From NCBI RefSeq assembly GCF_002198735.1, contig NZ_MWLO01000146.1:17014-81013 (forward strand): a stretch of DNA of 64,000 nucleotides, given 5' to 3'. The notes beneath the pieces were generated by a model. The model saw nothing but the letters and a program-made list of their open reading frames with translations, was not told where the DNA came from and searched no databases. The number at the start of each line of letters is the position of its first letter. Position 1 is the first letter of the stretch. Made by a program: the position numbers and the translations under genes. Source of the DNA: Ideonella sp. A 288 (GTDB lineage: Bacteria > Pseudomonadota > Gammaproteobacteria > Burkholderiales > Burkholderiaceae_C). Of the stretch, positions 45,005-53,921 are shown one piece after another.

Positions 45005-45685
45005 ATGACACCCATTCCGGTGGACCGCCCGCTCGGCGAGGCCGACCTCGACGCCCTCGAAGCCCTGCTCGACAGCCTGCCCGCCAACCGCGAGCCGCTC
45101 GACGTGGTGATGCTCGACGGCTACCTGTGCGGCGTGCTGCTGCAGCCGCGCCCGGTGCCCGAGGCCCAGTGGATGGCCCGCGTGGTCGACATCGACGGCC
45201 GCGCGCCGCCGCCGGGCTTTCGCATGGGCGCCCTGGCCGCGCTGGTGCGCCGCCGCGCGGCCGAGCTGAACCGGGCCATCGCCAAGCGCGAGTGGTTCGA
45301 CCCCTGGGTGTACCAGCTCGACGACGAGGCCAGCCCGTCCGAGACCGTGCTGCCCTGGGTGGCCGGCTTCGCCAATGCGATGGACGCCTTTCCGGCCTTG
45401 ATGAACCGCCACGAGGCCGAGTTGCTGGAGCCGCTGGCCACGCTGTACCGGCACTTCGACCCGGACGATCTCGAAGACGCCGACGAACTGCTCGCCGAGA
45501 TCGAGACCCTGGAAATGCCCGAGACGCTGGCCGAGGCGGTGGAAGACCTCGTGCGCAGCGTGCTGCTGATGGCCGACGTCACGCGGCCGGCGGTTCGTCC
45601 GGCCCCGAAGCCGTTCAGCCGAACACCCGGCGGGCGTGCACGCCCAGCCCCTGGGCCACGCTCGAAAACCGGTCGCCGCGCCTGA
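45005..45685 (+). CDS. YecA/YgfB-family (UPF0149) protein
   Basis: This 226-residue protein has the UPF0149 pattern LDALEALLDSLPANREPLDVVMLDGYLCGVLLQP, then VLPWVAGFANAMDAFPAL and LEPLATLYRHFDPDD, with a basic Pro/Arg tail. Some members carry a C-terminal SEC-C zinc motif; it is absent here. The function of the family is poorly known. The last 71 bp overlap the 3' end of the convergent Hsp70-like gene, so the C-terminal basic tail may be an extension past the conserved part. Confidence 0.87.
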   Translation: MTPIPVDRPLGEADLDALEALLDSLPANREPLDVVMLDGYLCGVLLQPRPVPEAQWMARVVDIDGRAPPPGFRMGALAALVRRRAAELNRAIAKREWFDPWVYQLDDEASPSETVLPWVAGFANAMDAFPALMNRHEAELLEPLATLYRHFDPDDLEDADELLAEIETLEMPETLAEAVEDLVRSVLLMADVTRPAVRPAPKPFSRTPGGRARPAPGPRSKTGRRA

Positions 45686-46886
45686 CCAGCGCCCCCGGAA
45701 AGCGCGCCGCGATGCGGTCGGCCAGCGGCTTGAAGCCGGTGGAGCCCCCGGTGAAGTAGAGCGCGTCGACGCGGTCGTGCGCGAGGCCGGCCTGGGCCAG
45801 CGTCTCGTCGGCGGCGGCCACGATGCGCTGAAGGTCGGCTTCGAGCGACTGCACGGCGCGGGCCTCGTCCAGCGACGACGCCAGGCCCGGCTCGATCATC
45901 GACAGGTCGATCGTCGTCGAGCCACCCTCGGCCACCTGGATCTTGGCCGCCTCGGCGCAGGCGATCAGCGCGTGGCCATACTGGTTGTCGATGACGTTCA
46001 TCAGCCGGCGGTGCTGCACCAGATCGGCGTAGAAGCTTTTCATCTGCCGCAGTTCCGACACCCGCGCGGGCGCGTACACGGTGTTGATCAGGTGCCAGGT
46101 GGCGAGGTCGAAGTAGACCTTGCTCGGCACCTCGCGCCCGGTCGGGCCCAGGCCGCCGAAGCCGCAGGTGGGCAGCACGTGGGCCAGTTCGAGCCGCCGG
46201 TCGAAGTCGGTGCCGGCGATGTGCACGCCGTGGTTGGCCAGGATGTCGTCGTGGCGGTCGATGCGGCCGCGCCGCGCGGGGCCCACGCGCACCAGCGAAA
46301 AGTCGGAGGTGCCGCCGCCGATGTCGGCCACCAGCACCCGCTGCTCGTGGTCGATGGTGGTCTCGTGGTCCAGCGCGGCGGCGATGGGTTCGTACTGGAA
46401 GCGCACGTCCGAGAAGCCCACCTCGTGCGCCGCGCGGGTCAGCGCCGCCTGCGCCTTGGCGTCGCGCTCGGGATCGTCGTCGACGAAGAACACCGGCCGG
46501 CCCAGCACCACGCGGTCCAGCGGCTGGCCGGCCTCGCCCTCGGCCAGGGTCTTCAGGTGGCGCAGGTAGCCGGCCACCACGTCGAGGTAGCGCACCGAGC
46601 GGCCGGCACCCACTTCGGTGGCCTGGTCGGCCAGGGTCGAGCCGAGGATGCTCTTCATCGAGCGCATCAGCCGGCCCTCGATGCCCTCGACATAGGCCGC
46701 CACCGCGGCCCGGCCGTAGTGGCGGTGGGGGTCCTCGTGCGCGGCCAGGCCCTCGACCGCATAGAACACCGCGGTGGGCATGGTGCGCTGCCCGCCTTCG
46801 AGCGCCACCAGCCGCACCCCTTCGGCCTGCGGCAGGGCAATGGCCGAGTTGGACGTGCCGAAATCGATGGCGCAGTACGAGGGCAT
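45615..46886 (-). CDS. Hsp70-family YegD-like chaperone
   Basis: This 423-residue protein has the actin/Hsp70 ATPase fold: phosphate-1 motif IDFGTSNSAIAL, phosphate-2 motif ADIGGGTSDFSLV and an adenosine motif in LYFTGGSTGFKPLA. It lacks a full DnaK substrate-binding domain, matching YegD-type proteins. Substrates are unknown. AAGGAG lies four bases before ATG 46886, but the AAGG part is buried in an 11-bp hairpin, which suggests translational control. dadA is upstream on the same strand. Confidence 0.9.
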   Translation of the reverse strand: MPSYCAIDFGTSNSAIALPQAEGVRLVALEGGQRTMPTAVFYAVEGLAAHEDPHRHYGRAAVAAYVEGIEGRLMRSMKSILGSTLADQATEVGAGRSVRYLDVVAGYLRHLKTLAEGEAGQPLDRVVLGRPVFFVDDDPERDAKAQAALTRAAHEVGFSDVRFQYEPIAAALDHETTIDHEQRVLVADIGGGTSDFSLVRVGPARRGRIDRHDDILANHGVHIAGTDFDRRLELAHVLPTCGFGGLGPTGREVPSKVYFDLATWHLINTVYAPARVSELRQMKSFYADLVQHRRLMNVIDNQYGHALIACAEAAKIQVAEGGSTTIDLSMIEPGLASSLDEARAVQSLEADLQRIVAAADETLAQAGLAHDRVDALYFTGGSTGFKPLADRIAARFPGALVRRGDRFSSVAQGLGVHARRVFG

Positions 46887-46892
46887 GGGGCT

Positions 46893-46917
46893 CCTTCGGC
46901 GGGAGCCCCGCCGAAGG
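46893..46917 (-). promoter_or_regulatory. Leader hairpin sequestering the ribosome-binding site of the Hsp70-like gene
   Basis: CCUUCGGCGGG pairs with CCCGCCGAAGG over a 3-base loop, an 11-bp perfect stem that can be extended by two pairs. The 3' arm contains the AAGG of the ribosome-binding site. There is no U-run, so it does not look like a plain terminator for dadA. Confidence 0.5.
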
Positions 46918-46951
46918 GGCGCGATTCTAGGCGGCCGGGGCCGCCCGTGGG

Positions 46952-48280
46952 TCAGCTTTGCTGCGCGCTCGGTCGGGCCACCGGCACGAAGGGCCGTGCG
47001 GCCGGCAGGGCCTCGCCGCAGAAGCCGAACGACAGCGCGGGACGCAGGCCGCTCATCAGCTCGGCCAGCGCCTGGCCGGAGCCGGCGCCGTGCGTCCAGC
47101 CCAGGGTGCCGTGACCGGCGTTGAGCCACAGGTTGCCGATGCGGCTGCGGCCGATGTAGGGGATGTTGGTCGGGGTGCTGGGGCGCAGGCCGGTCCAGAA
47201 GTTGGGCTCGGAGGTGTCGGCCACGCCGGGGAACAGCGCCTCGTAGCGATCGACCAGCGCCTGGCAGCGGCGGCGCGCGGTGGCGCCGTCCAGGCCCGTG
47301 TCGTAGCCGGCCAGTTCGGCCGTGCCGGCGATTCGGATGGTGTCGCCCAGGCGCGAGATGGCGATCTTGCGGGTGTCGTCGAGCAGGCTCACGACGCTGG
47401 CATCGCCGGGGCGCTTGAGCTTCATCGTCGCCGAGTAGCCCTTGGCCGGGTAGATGTTGAGCCACAGGCCCAGGCGGCGCAGCAGCGGTGCGGTGTACGA
47501 CCCCATCGCGGCCACGTACTGGTCGCCGACCAGCGTGCGGACCAGGCCGGTGTGAACGTCGCGCACGCGCACGCCGCTGATGTGGCCGCCGGCCTGGTCG
47601 ATGCCGTCGACCGCGGTCTCGTACAGGAAGGTGGCGCCGCGCTGGCGGCACAGTGCCGCGAGCTTCTGGGTGAAGACCTGGGCGTCGCCCGATTCGTCGC
47701 TGGGCGTGAAGGTGCCGCCGTGGATGTTGGGGCCGAAGGCGCGCAGCGCCGGTTCGACTGCCAGCACCTCGTCGCGGCCCAGCACGCGGCGGTCGACGCC
47801 GTAGCGGCGCATCAGCTCGGCACCCTGGGCGCCGGCCTCGAAGTCGGCGGCCGACGAGAAGAAGTGCAGGATGCCGCGCTCCAGGCGCTGGTACTCGATG
47901 CCGGTGTCGGCCACGAGGGCCTTCAGCGATTCGTGGCTGTAGCGGCCCAGGGCCACCAGCTGGCGCACGTTGCGCTCGAAGGCGGCATCATTGCACTGGC
48001 CCAGGAACGACAGGCCCCAGCGCCACTGGTGCGGGTCGAGCTTGGGGCGGAAGAGCAGCGGCGAGTCGTCGCGCAGCAGCCACTTCGCCACCTTCCAGGG
48101 GGCACCGGCGTTGGCCCAGGGCTCGCAGAAGCTGACCGAGATCTGCGCGCCGTTGGCGAAGCTGGTTTCCAGCGCGGCATCGGGCTGCCGATCGACGACG
48201 GTCACATCGTGGCCCTGTTGCAGCAGGTGCCAGGCGGTGCTGATGCCGATGATGCCGGCGCCGAGGACGATGACGTGCAT
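46952..48280 (-). CDS. dadA: D-amino acid dehydrogenase
   Basis: This 442-residue FAD enzyme oxidatively deaminates D-alanine and other D-amino acids and feeds electrons to the respiratory chain. It starts with the FAD motif VIVLGAGIIGISTAWHLLQQGH, continues with VDRQPDAALETSFANGAQIS, and carries LNAGHGTLGWTHGAGSG near the C-terminus. The length fits DadA. ATG 48280 begins at the FAD motif. It is divergent from prsT with about 210 bp between. Confidence 0.95.
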   Translation of the reverse strand: MHVIVLGAGIIGISTAWHLLQQGHDVTVVDRQPDAALETSFANGAQISVSFCEPWANAGAPWKVAKWLLRDDSPLLFRPKLDPHQWRWGLSFLGQCNDAAFERNVRQLVALGRYSHESLKALVADTGIEYQRLERGILHFFSSAADFEAGAQGAELMRRYGVDRRVLGRDEVLAVEPALRAFGPNIHGGTFTPSDESGDAQVFTQKLAALCRQRGATFLYETAVDGIDQAGGHISGVRVRDVHTGLVRTLVGDQYVAAMGSYTAPLLRRLGLWLNIYPAKGYSATMKLKRPGDASVVSLLDDTRKIAISRLGDTIRIAGTAELAGYDTGLDGATARRRCQALVDRYEALFPGVADTSEPNFWTGLRPSTPTNIPYIGRSRIGNLWLNAGHGTLGWTHGAGSGQALAELMSGLRPALSFGFCGEALPAARPFVPVARPSAQQS

Positions 48281-48492
48281 GGTGCGAATCCGTGGGTGAC
48301 GTGGAGTGCGCGGATTCTGGGCAGAAGCGCCTGGAACATGAAGCCAATGAAAAAAATCGACAGTCCAATAAGTTGTTCTGATGTTGGCGCCCGGTGTCCC
48401 CCCTTGACCGCAGGGGCGGGCGATTGCACTTTCGCACGGCGGATTGATGCCGCGCCGGGCACGCCGATCGGCCTTCCCGTAGCATCTGCTGG

Positions 48493-51318
48493 GTGAAAAC
48501 ACCCTCTCGACAATCGACCCCGACGCCCGTGCCGAGGCGTGCGGCGTGGCTGGCCTGGGGTCTGGTGGCCCTGGCGTTCCAGGCGGCCGCGGCCGATCCC
48601 AAGGCCTCGCGCTTCTACGAGGATGCGCTGTCGCGTTACGAGAAGCGCGACTACAACGGCGCCATCCTCCAGTTGAAGAATGCGATCCAGGTCGACAGCA
48701 CCATGCTGCCGGTGCATGTGCTGCTGGGCAAGGCCTTGCTCACCACGGGTGACGTGGGTGCCGCCGAGGTGGCCTTCACCGAGGCCACCCGCCTGGGTGT
48801 GAACCGTGCGGAAGTGGTGGTGCCGCTGGCGCGCGCGCTGATGCTGCAGGGCAAGCCCCAGGAGGTGCTGGAGCAGGCGCGCTTCGCCACCGCCGGGCTG
48901 CCGGCGGACGCCCAGATGCAGTTGCTGATCCTCAAGGCCACCGCGGCGGCCGACATGGGCGACACGCGGGCGGCCTTGAAGTCGGTGGACGATGCACGGG
49001 CGCTGGACCCCGGCGTGCCCGACTCCTGGCTCGCCGAAGTGCCCTTGCGCATCCGTGCGCGGCAGTTTGCCGAGGCGGCCGCGGCCGCCGACAAGGCCAT
49101 CGCCGTCTCGCGCGGCTCGGCCGAATCGCTGTACCAGCGCGGCTCGGTGGCGCATGCCGAGGGCGACAAGGCCGGTGCGCTGACCTGGTACGACAAGGCG
49201 TTGCTCGCGAACGTCGACCACCACGAAACCCGGGTGGCCCGCGTCGGCCTGCTGATGGACCTGAACCGCCATGCCGAGGCGCTGAAGGACGTGGCCGAAC
49301 TCGAGAAGCGGGCCCCGCGCGAGCCCCGCGGCTATTACCTGCGGGCCTTGCTGGCGGAGCGCGCCGGCGACGCGGTCGCCGCGAGGGCGGCGCTGCGCCG
49401 GGTGAGCGACCTGATCGATCCGGTGCCGGTCGACTTCCTGCGCTTCAAGTCGCAGTTGCTGCTGCTCAACGGGCTGGCGCACTTCGGGCTCGGCCAGCGC
49501 GAGAAGGCCAAGCCGTACCTCGAGATGTTCCACCGCGCGCAGCCCAACAGCGCCGTGGCCAAGTTGCTGGCCCAGATCTACATCGCCGAGCAGAACGTCG
49601 ACAAGGGCATCGATGCGCTGGAGGGCTATCTCAAGGCCTTCCCCGGCGATTCGCAGGCCCTGGCCCTGCTGGCCTCGGCCCACCTGTCTCGTGGCCGCCA
49701 TGCCCGTGCCACCACCTTGATGCAGGAAGCGCTGAAGAGCCGCGACCTGCCCGAGTTCTACACCATGCTCGGCCTGAGCCTGATGCGCACGGGCCAGACC
49801 ACCACGGCCATCGAGCAGTTGGAGACCGCGTTCCGCAAGGATCCCACCCAGACCCAGGCCGCGTCGGCGCTGGTCGGCCTCTACCTCAGTGGCCGCCAGA
49901 CGCCCAAGGCGCTGGCCATGGCGCAGACGCTGGTCAAGCAGGATCCGCGCAATGCCGGCTATGCCAATCTGCTGGGCTTTGCCAAGACCCAGGCCAATGA
50001 CCTGACCGGCGCCAGGCTCGCCTACGAGACGGCCCTGAAGCTCGACCCGACCTCGACGCAGACCAAGCTCAACCTGGCGCGCCTGGAGATGACGACCAAG
50101 GCCTACGCGCCGGCCGAGGCTCGGCTGCTGGACATCCTGAAGACCGACGAGCGCAACGTCGACGCCTTGTTCGAGATGGCGGCGCTGGCCGATCGCCAGG
50201 GCAACGGCGACGACGCCCTGCGCTGGCTGTCCAAGGCCGTGGACCACAGCGGGCCCAAGGAACTGCGTCCTGGCCTGGCGTTGGTCGACCTGCACCTGCG
50301 CGCCGGACGCACCGACAAGGCGCTCGAAGCCGCCCGAGCCGTGAGCCTGAAGGATGCCGACAACCTGGCCGTGCTGCTGGCCCTGGCCCGCGCGCAGCTG
50401 GCCGTGGGCGACCACCCGGCAGCCAAGGCCACGCTGGGCAATGCCACCCGACTGGCCAATTTTTCGTCGGAGGTGCAGGTCGAGATCGCCGGGCTGCAGG
50501 TCATGGCCCGCAACCTGCCGGGGGCGGCCTACAGCCTCGAAAAGGCCTTGTCGGACAAACCCGATTTCCTGCCCGCGCAGGCCATGCTGGCCGAGGTCGA
50601 GGCGCGCCAAGGCGAACATGCCCGCGCCGAGCAGCGCGCTCGCCAGATCGTGCAGAAGCATCCGGGCAAGGCCGTCGGGCACGCGCTGCTCGGCACCATC
50701 GCCTTGTCCCGGGGGCAGATCGGCCCGGCCGTCGATTCGTTCCGGCGCGCGCATCAGCTCGAGCCGACCACCGACTCGGCCCTGCGCCTGGTGCGCACGA
50801 TGTTCTCGCAAGACCGCAAGGCGGCGGTGCAACAGGCCGAACAGTGGATCCGCTCGAAGCCGCAAGACCGGGCGATGCGCAAGCTGCTGGCCGAAGCTCA
50901 GGTGCGCGCCGGCAACTTCACGGCGGCACGAAGCCTTTACGACGAACTCCTCAAGCTGGCCCCGACGGATGTCGAGGTGCTGAACAACCAGGCCAACGTG
51001 CTGCTTCAGCTGAAGGACCCCTCGGCGCTGAAGTTGGCCGAGCAGGCGTTGGCGGCCAGCCCGACCAGCCCGATCGTCATCGACACCGCCGGCTGGGCCG
51101 CCTACCACGCCGGCCAGTCCGATCGGGCCCTGCAACTGTTGCGTGACGCCCGGCTGCGCGACCCGGCCAGCCCTGCCATCCGTTACCACCTGGCCACTGT
51201 GCTGGCCAAGGTGGGCCGCAAGGGCGAAGCGCGCGAAGAACTCGAAGTGGCCTTGCGGAGCAAGACGGTCTTCGACGCCCAGGCCGAGGCCGAGGCGCTC
51301 TTGCGAACCCTCAAGTGA
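48493..51318 (+). CDS. prsT: PEP-CTERM system TPR-repeat protein PrsT
   Basis: This 941-residue exported protein has a signal peptide (WLAWGLVALAFQAAAA) and then about 870 residues of tandem tetratricopeptide repeats, starting with ASRFYEDALSRYEKRDYNGAILQLKNAIQ, the phrase typical of PrsT. PrsT is linked to exosortase/PEP-CTERM and exopolysaccharide systems and probably acts in the periplasm as a scaffold. No lipobox Cys is visible, unlike many PrsT annotated as lipoproteins. The start is a GTG at 48493 with a weak ribosome-binding site. The PEP-CTERM gene that follows is likely a client or neighbour. Confidence 0.9.
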   Translation: MKTPSRQSTPTPVPRRAAWLAWGLVALAFQAAAADPKASRFYEDALSRYEKRDYNGAILQLKNAIQVDSTMLPVHVLLGKALLTTGDVGAAEVAFTEATRLGVNRAEVVVPLARALMLQGKPQEVLEQARFATAGLPADAQMQLLILKATAAADMGDTRAALKSVDDARALDPGVPDSWLAEVPLRIRARQFAEAAAAADKAIAVSRGSAESLYQRGSVAHAEGDKAGALTWYDKALLANVDHHETRVARVGLLMDLNRHAEALKDVAELEKRAPREPRGYYLRALLAERAGDAVAARAALRRVSDLIDPVPVDFLRFKSQLLLLNGLAHFGLGQREKAKPYLEMFHRAQPNSAVAKLLAQIYIAEQNVDKGIDALEGYLKAFPGDSQALALLASAHLSRGRHARATTLMQEALKSRDLPEFYTMLGLSLMRTGQTTTAIEQLETAFRKDPTQTQAASALVGLYLSGRQTPKALAMAQTLVKQDPRNAGYANLLGFAKTQANDLTGARLAYETALKLDPTSTQTKLNLARLEMTTKAYAPAEARLLDILKTDERNVDALFEMAALADRQGNGDDALRWLSKAVDHSGPKELRPGLALVDLHLRAGRTDKALEAARAVSLKDADNLAVLLALARAQLAVGDHPAAKATLGNATRLANFSSEVQVEIAGLQVMARNLPGAAYSLEKALSDKPDFLPAQAMLAEVEARQGEHARAEQRARQIVQKHPGKAVGHALLGTIALSRGQIGPAVDSFRRAHQLEPTTDSALRLVRTMFSQDRKAAVQQAEQWIRSKPQDRAMRKLLAEAQVRAGNFTAARSLYDELLKLAPTDVEVLNNQANVLLQLKDPSALKLAEQALAASPTSPIVIDTAGWAAYHAGQSDRALQLLRDARLRDPASPAIRYHLATVLAKVGRKGEAREELEVALRSKTVFDAQAEAEALLRTLK

Positions 51319-51412
51319 GGGACATACTTTGTCGTCGATGCTTTTTACAATGGGCTCAACGAAAACATCGGCAGTTCACCCAAGTCGTTGACGGCATGGA
51401 TGAAATCTAGTC

Positions 51413-51428
51413 TGGCACAGGGTCTGCT
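51413..51428 (+). promoter_or_regulatory. Candidate sigma-54 promoter of the XDP1-like PEP-CTERM gene
   Basis: TGGCACAGGGTCTGCT has GG and GC separated by 10 bases and matches 13 of 15 positions of the RpoN consensus. It lies about 60 bp upstream of the start codon. Confidence 0.6.
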
Positions 51429-51486
51429 TCTGGGGTTTCCACCTCCAGTTCTCCGGCAACGGGGTTCGACGTCAAAAGGTCTAGTC

Positions 51487-52293
51487 ATGAAGAAGTTCAT
51501 TCGCAGCGTTTCCGCCATGCTCGTCGCCACTGCCGCGATGGCGGCGGCTCCGTCGGCCTTCGCCGCCTGGTCCTTCACGTCCGGCGCCACGGTCAATGGC
51601 GACTACTCCGGAACTGGCACGACGACTGGGGTCACTGGCAATGCGTCCGTGTCGCTGGGCGTCCAAGCCACGGGCTGGTCCTCGGTGCCACCGAATGCGT
51701 TCACCGATCAGAACCTCACGATCTACGCCGGCTCAGGTTTCGGCATGCAGGGCACCGGTGACGCGCAGCATGGTCTGGACAACATCACGAACAAGGAAGC
51801 CGTGGTGTTGAAGTTCGATTCCAGCGTGATCCTGAACCAGGTGAAGCTGGGCTACGTGCAAAGCGGCTTCGATTCCGACGTCACCCTGCTCCGCTGGAAC
51901 GGCGCTGCCACCGGCCCCAACATGGCCAGCATGACCCCGGGCAATCTCATCGCCAGCGGCTGGGAACTGGTCGGCAGCTACGCGGACATCGGCACGACGA
52001 CCAAGTCGTTCACCAACACCACCAAGGGCTCGAGCTGGTGGTTGATCAGCGCGTTCAACTCCACCTACGGTGGTGCAGCCACCACCGCGCTGACCAACAG
52101 CGACGACTACTTCAAGCTGGCCTCCGTGGCTGGAACCAAGTGCATCTCCTCGGGCACCGTCAACTGCGGCAGTTCCGGCGGCGGCAACACTGGCGTGGTC
52201 TCGGAGCCGGCCTCGCTGGCCCTGGTGGCCCTGGCGCTCGTCGGCGCCTATGGGTCGCGGCGCCGCAAGGATCGGACCGCGGTGCAGTCCTGA
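51487..52293 (+). CDS. PEP-CTERM (XDP1-like) exosortase-dependent surface protein
   Basis: This 268-residue exported protein has a signal peptide (MKKFIRSVSAMLVATAAMAA...AFA) and a beta-rich domain with WSFTSGATVNGDY, HGLDNITNKEAVVLKFDSSV and LGYVQSGFDSDVTLLRWNG; the last phrases recall the exosortase-dependent surface protein XDP1 (from memory). Two Cys in KCISSGTVNCGSS may form a disulfide. The C-terminus has a PEP-CTERM-like signal in the variant form VSEPASLALVALALVGAYG, followed by RRRK. A strong terminator follows 52 bp after the stop. Confidence 0.88.
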   Translation: MKKFIRSVSAMLVATAAMAAAPSAFAAWSFTSGATVNGDYSGTGTTTGVTGNASVSLGVQATGWSSVPPNAFTDQNLTIYAGSGFGMQGTGDAQHGLDNITNKEAVVLKFDSSVILNQVKLGYVQSGFDSDVTLLRWNGAATGPNMASMTPGNLIASGWELVGSYADIGTTTKSFTNTTKGSSWWLISAFNSTYGGAATTALTNSDDYFKLASVAGTKCISSGTVNCGSSGGGNTGVVSEPASLALVALALVGAYGSRRRKDRTAVQS

Positions 52294-52345
52294 TCAGGGG
52301 CGCATCTACCCTCCGGGCATCCTGCGGGAGTGCCCAGACCAACAG

Positions 52346-52369
52346 AACCGGCCACATGGCCGGTTTTTT
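52346..52369 (+). terminator. Rho-independent terminator after the XDP1-like gene
   Basis: AACCGGCC (52346-52353) pairs with GGCCGGTT (52358-52365) over an ACAT loop and is followed by TTTT. Confidence 0.92.
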
Positions 52370-52507
52370 CATGTGCAACGCTCAGGCCTCGACCTGATCT
52401 GGCCGATACACCTTGGAACAATGCAACGACCCAGGGCCTTTTCCATCATTCGAGGGATTTGAGTCAGCGCAAACTGGTTGCACACTCGGATAACGCTGGA
52501 GACGAAC

Positions 52508-52726
52508 ATGCCCGATTCCCGACCCCCGAGTTCCTTGCTGGCACGCTGGACGCGTGCCCGTCGGGCCACGCCGCGTGCGCTCGAGCCAGCCGACATGGGC
52601 ACCGCTTTCGGCCTGGAGTGCACGCTCGATCAGTCGTTCGGATCGGCGCCGCCGGTGACCCCGGTGCAGCCGTCCGCAGGACCGGGGCTGTTCGAGCGTT
52701 GGCGCGCGAGCAGGGGCAACACCTGA
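52508..52726 (+). CDS. Small hypothetical protein
   Basis: This 72-residue product (MPDSRPPSSLLARWTRARRA at the start) is basic at the N-terminus and Pro/Ser/Ala-rich, with a single Cys in the middle. No domain, signal peptide or membrane segment is seen. A GGAG lies exactly six bases before the ATG, better than most short frames here, so it may be a true gene. The AT-richer region upstream at 52400-52500 could hold its promoter. A shadow frame cannot be excluded. Confidence 0.45.
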   Translation: MPDSRPPSSLLARWTRARRATPRALEPADMGTAFGLECTLDQSFGSAPPVTPVQPSAGPGLFERWRASRGNT

Positions 52727-52828
52727 ACCATCGACAAGCCGATCAAACTGGTCGGCTGCATTGATACTCCACGGTCACAAAGTGACCCTGGAGACCACAA
52801 CGGCATCCTGCTCGCCTAGAATGCCTTG

Positions 52829-53440
52829 GTGACCCGACTGACTTTCCGAGCCAAGGTGCTGCAAGCGCGCGAGGACGCCATCGTCGCGACGGTCAAGCGC
52901 CTGCTGGCCACCAAGGGCTTCGACCTGATGACGGTCGATGAGGTGGCGGCCGACGTGGGCATCGCCAAGGCCAGCCTCTACAAGCATTTCGCCTCCAAGG
53001 AGGCGCTCGCCGCGGCGGCCATGAAGCAAACCATGGACATGGCGCTGGAGGCGGTCGCTGCCGAGCGAGCGCGGGACGGGTTGACGGCGTTCGACCACCT
53101 GAAGAACCTGACACGCTGGACACTTCAGGCCCAACTGGCGGGCGAGGTGCCCTCGCTGCCGTCGCAGAACTCGTCGCTCCGAGCCACATTGCTGGCCGAC
53201 CACGGCTACACCGATCGGCTCATCCGCCTGAGCGATCTGCTCGGCGAATGGATCCTGGATGCCCAGGAAGCTGGTCACCTCGATCGGCGGCTGCCGCCCG
53301 TGGCCGTGCTCTACACGCTGTTTGCGCGGGCCTGCGACCCCGTGCTCGGCTTCCTGAAGGCCAGCGACCAGTACAGCGACGACCAGATCGTGGACTGGGT
53401 GCTGGCGAGTTGCTTCGACGGACTGGCCGCCCGCACCTGA
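52829..53440 (+). CDS. TetR-family transcriptional regulator
   Basis: This 203-residue regulator has an N-terminal TetR helix-turn-helix (AREDAIVATVKRLLATKGFDLMTVDEVAADVGIAKASLYKHFASKEAL) and a helical ligand domain. Its target is unknown. GTG 52829 or TTG 52826 starts the frame; no ATG precedes the conserved domain. It converges with the UspA gene across 55 bp that include a small hairpin at 53451-53465. Confidence 0.93.
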   Translation: MTRLTFRAKVLQAREDAIVATVKRLLATKGFDLMTVDEVAADVGIAKASLYKHFASKEALAAAAMKQTMDMALEAVAAERARDGLTAFDHLKNLTRWTLQAQLAGEVPSLPSQNSSLRATLLADHGYTDRLIRLSDLLGEWILDAQEAGHLDRRLPPVAVLYTLFARACDPVLGFLKASDQYSDDQIVDWVLASCFDGLAART

Positions 53441-53495
53441 CGAACCGCCGGCGGGCATGGCCCGCAGCGCCGACCATCGCGGGCTTCAGCCGTCG

Positions 53496-53921
53496 TCAGC
53501 GCACCACCAGCACGGGGGTTTCGCATTGCGCCATCACCTTGGTGGTCACCGAGCCCAGCACCAGCTTGCCGAACGTGCCATGCCCGTGCGACCCCATCAA
53601 CAGCAGGTCGAACTTGCCCTTCCTGGCCACATCGGCAATGACCTCGGCCGCTGCGCCGACCTTGGCGACGAACGCGGCCTGCTGGATCTTCTGCTTGCCC
53701 AGGAAGGTCCGGATGGGCTTGAACACCTTCTCGGACTCTTCGGCGTAGTGGGCCGCGAGCACACCCTTGTCCAAGGCCGACACGGCCCGCGACGGCAACG
53801 CCGGCGACACATGCAGCAAGGTGTACTCATGGTGGTCGCCGAGCCACTCGTCGTGCGCAACCAGGTACGCGAGCATGCGCTTGGTGAACGTGCTCCCATC
53901 GACGGGGACGAGGATCTTCAT
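53496..53921 (-). CDS. Universal stress protein (UspA family)
   Basis: This 141-residue Usp-fold protein begins MKILVPVDGS and has the ATP-binding signature GSHGHGTFGKLVLGSVT. It is probably a nucleotide-binding stress regulator. The ATG overlaps the stop of the upstream metallophosphoesterase gene by four bases, implying translational coupling. Confidence 0.93.
   Translation of the reverse strand: MKILVPVDGSTFTKRMLAYLVAHDEWLGDHHEYTLLHVSPALPSRAVSALDKGVLAAHYAEESEKVFKPIRTFLGKQKIQQAAFVAKVGAAAEVIADVARKGKFDLLLMGSHGHGTFGKLVLGSVTTKVMAQCETPVLVVR

Noticed and set aside
48202..51189. A long minus-strand frame opposite prsT
   Set aside because: The TPR pattern and signal peptide are on the plus strand; the antisense frame is an artefact of repeated GC-rich codons.
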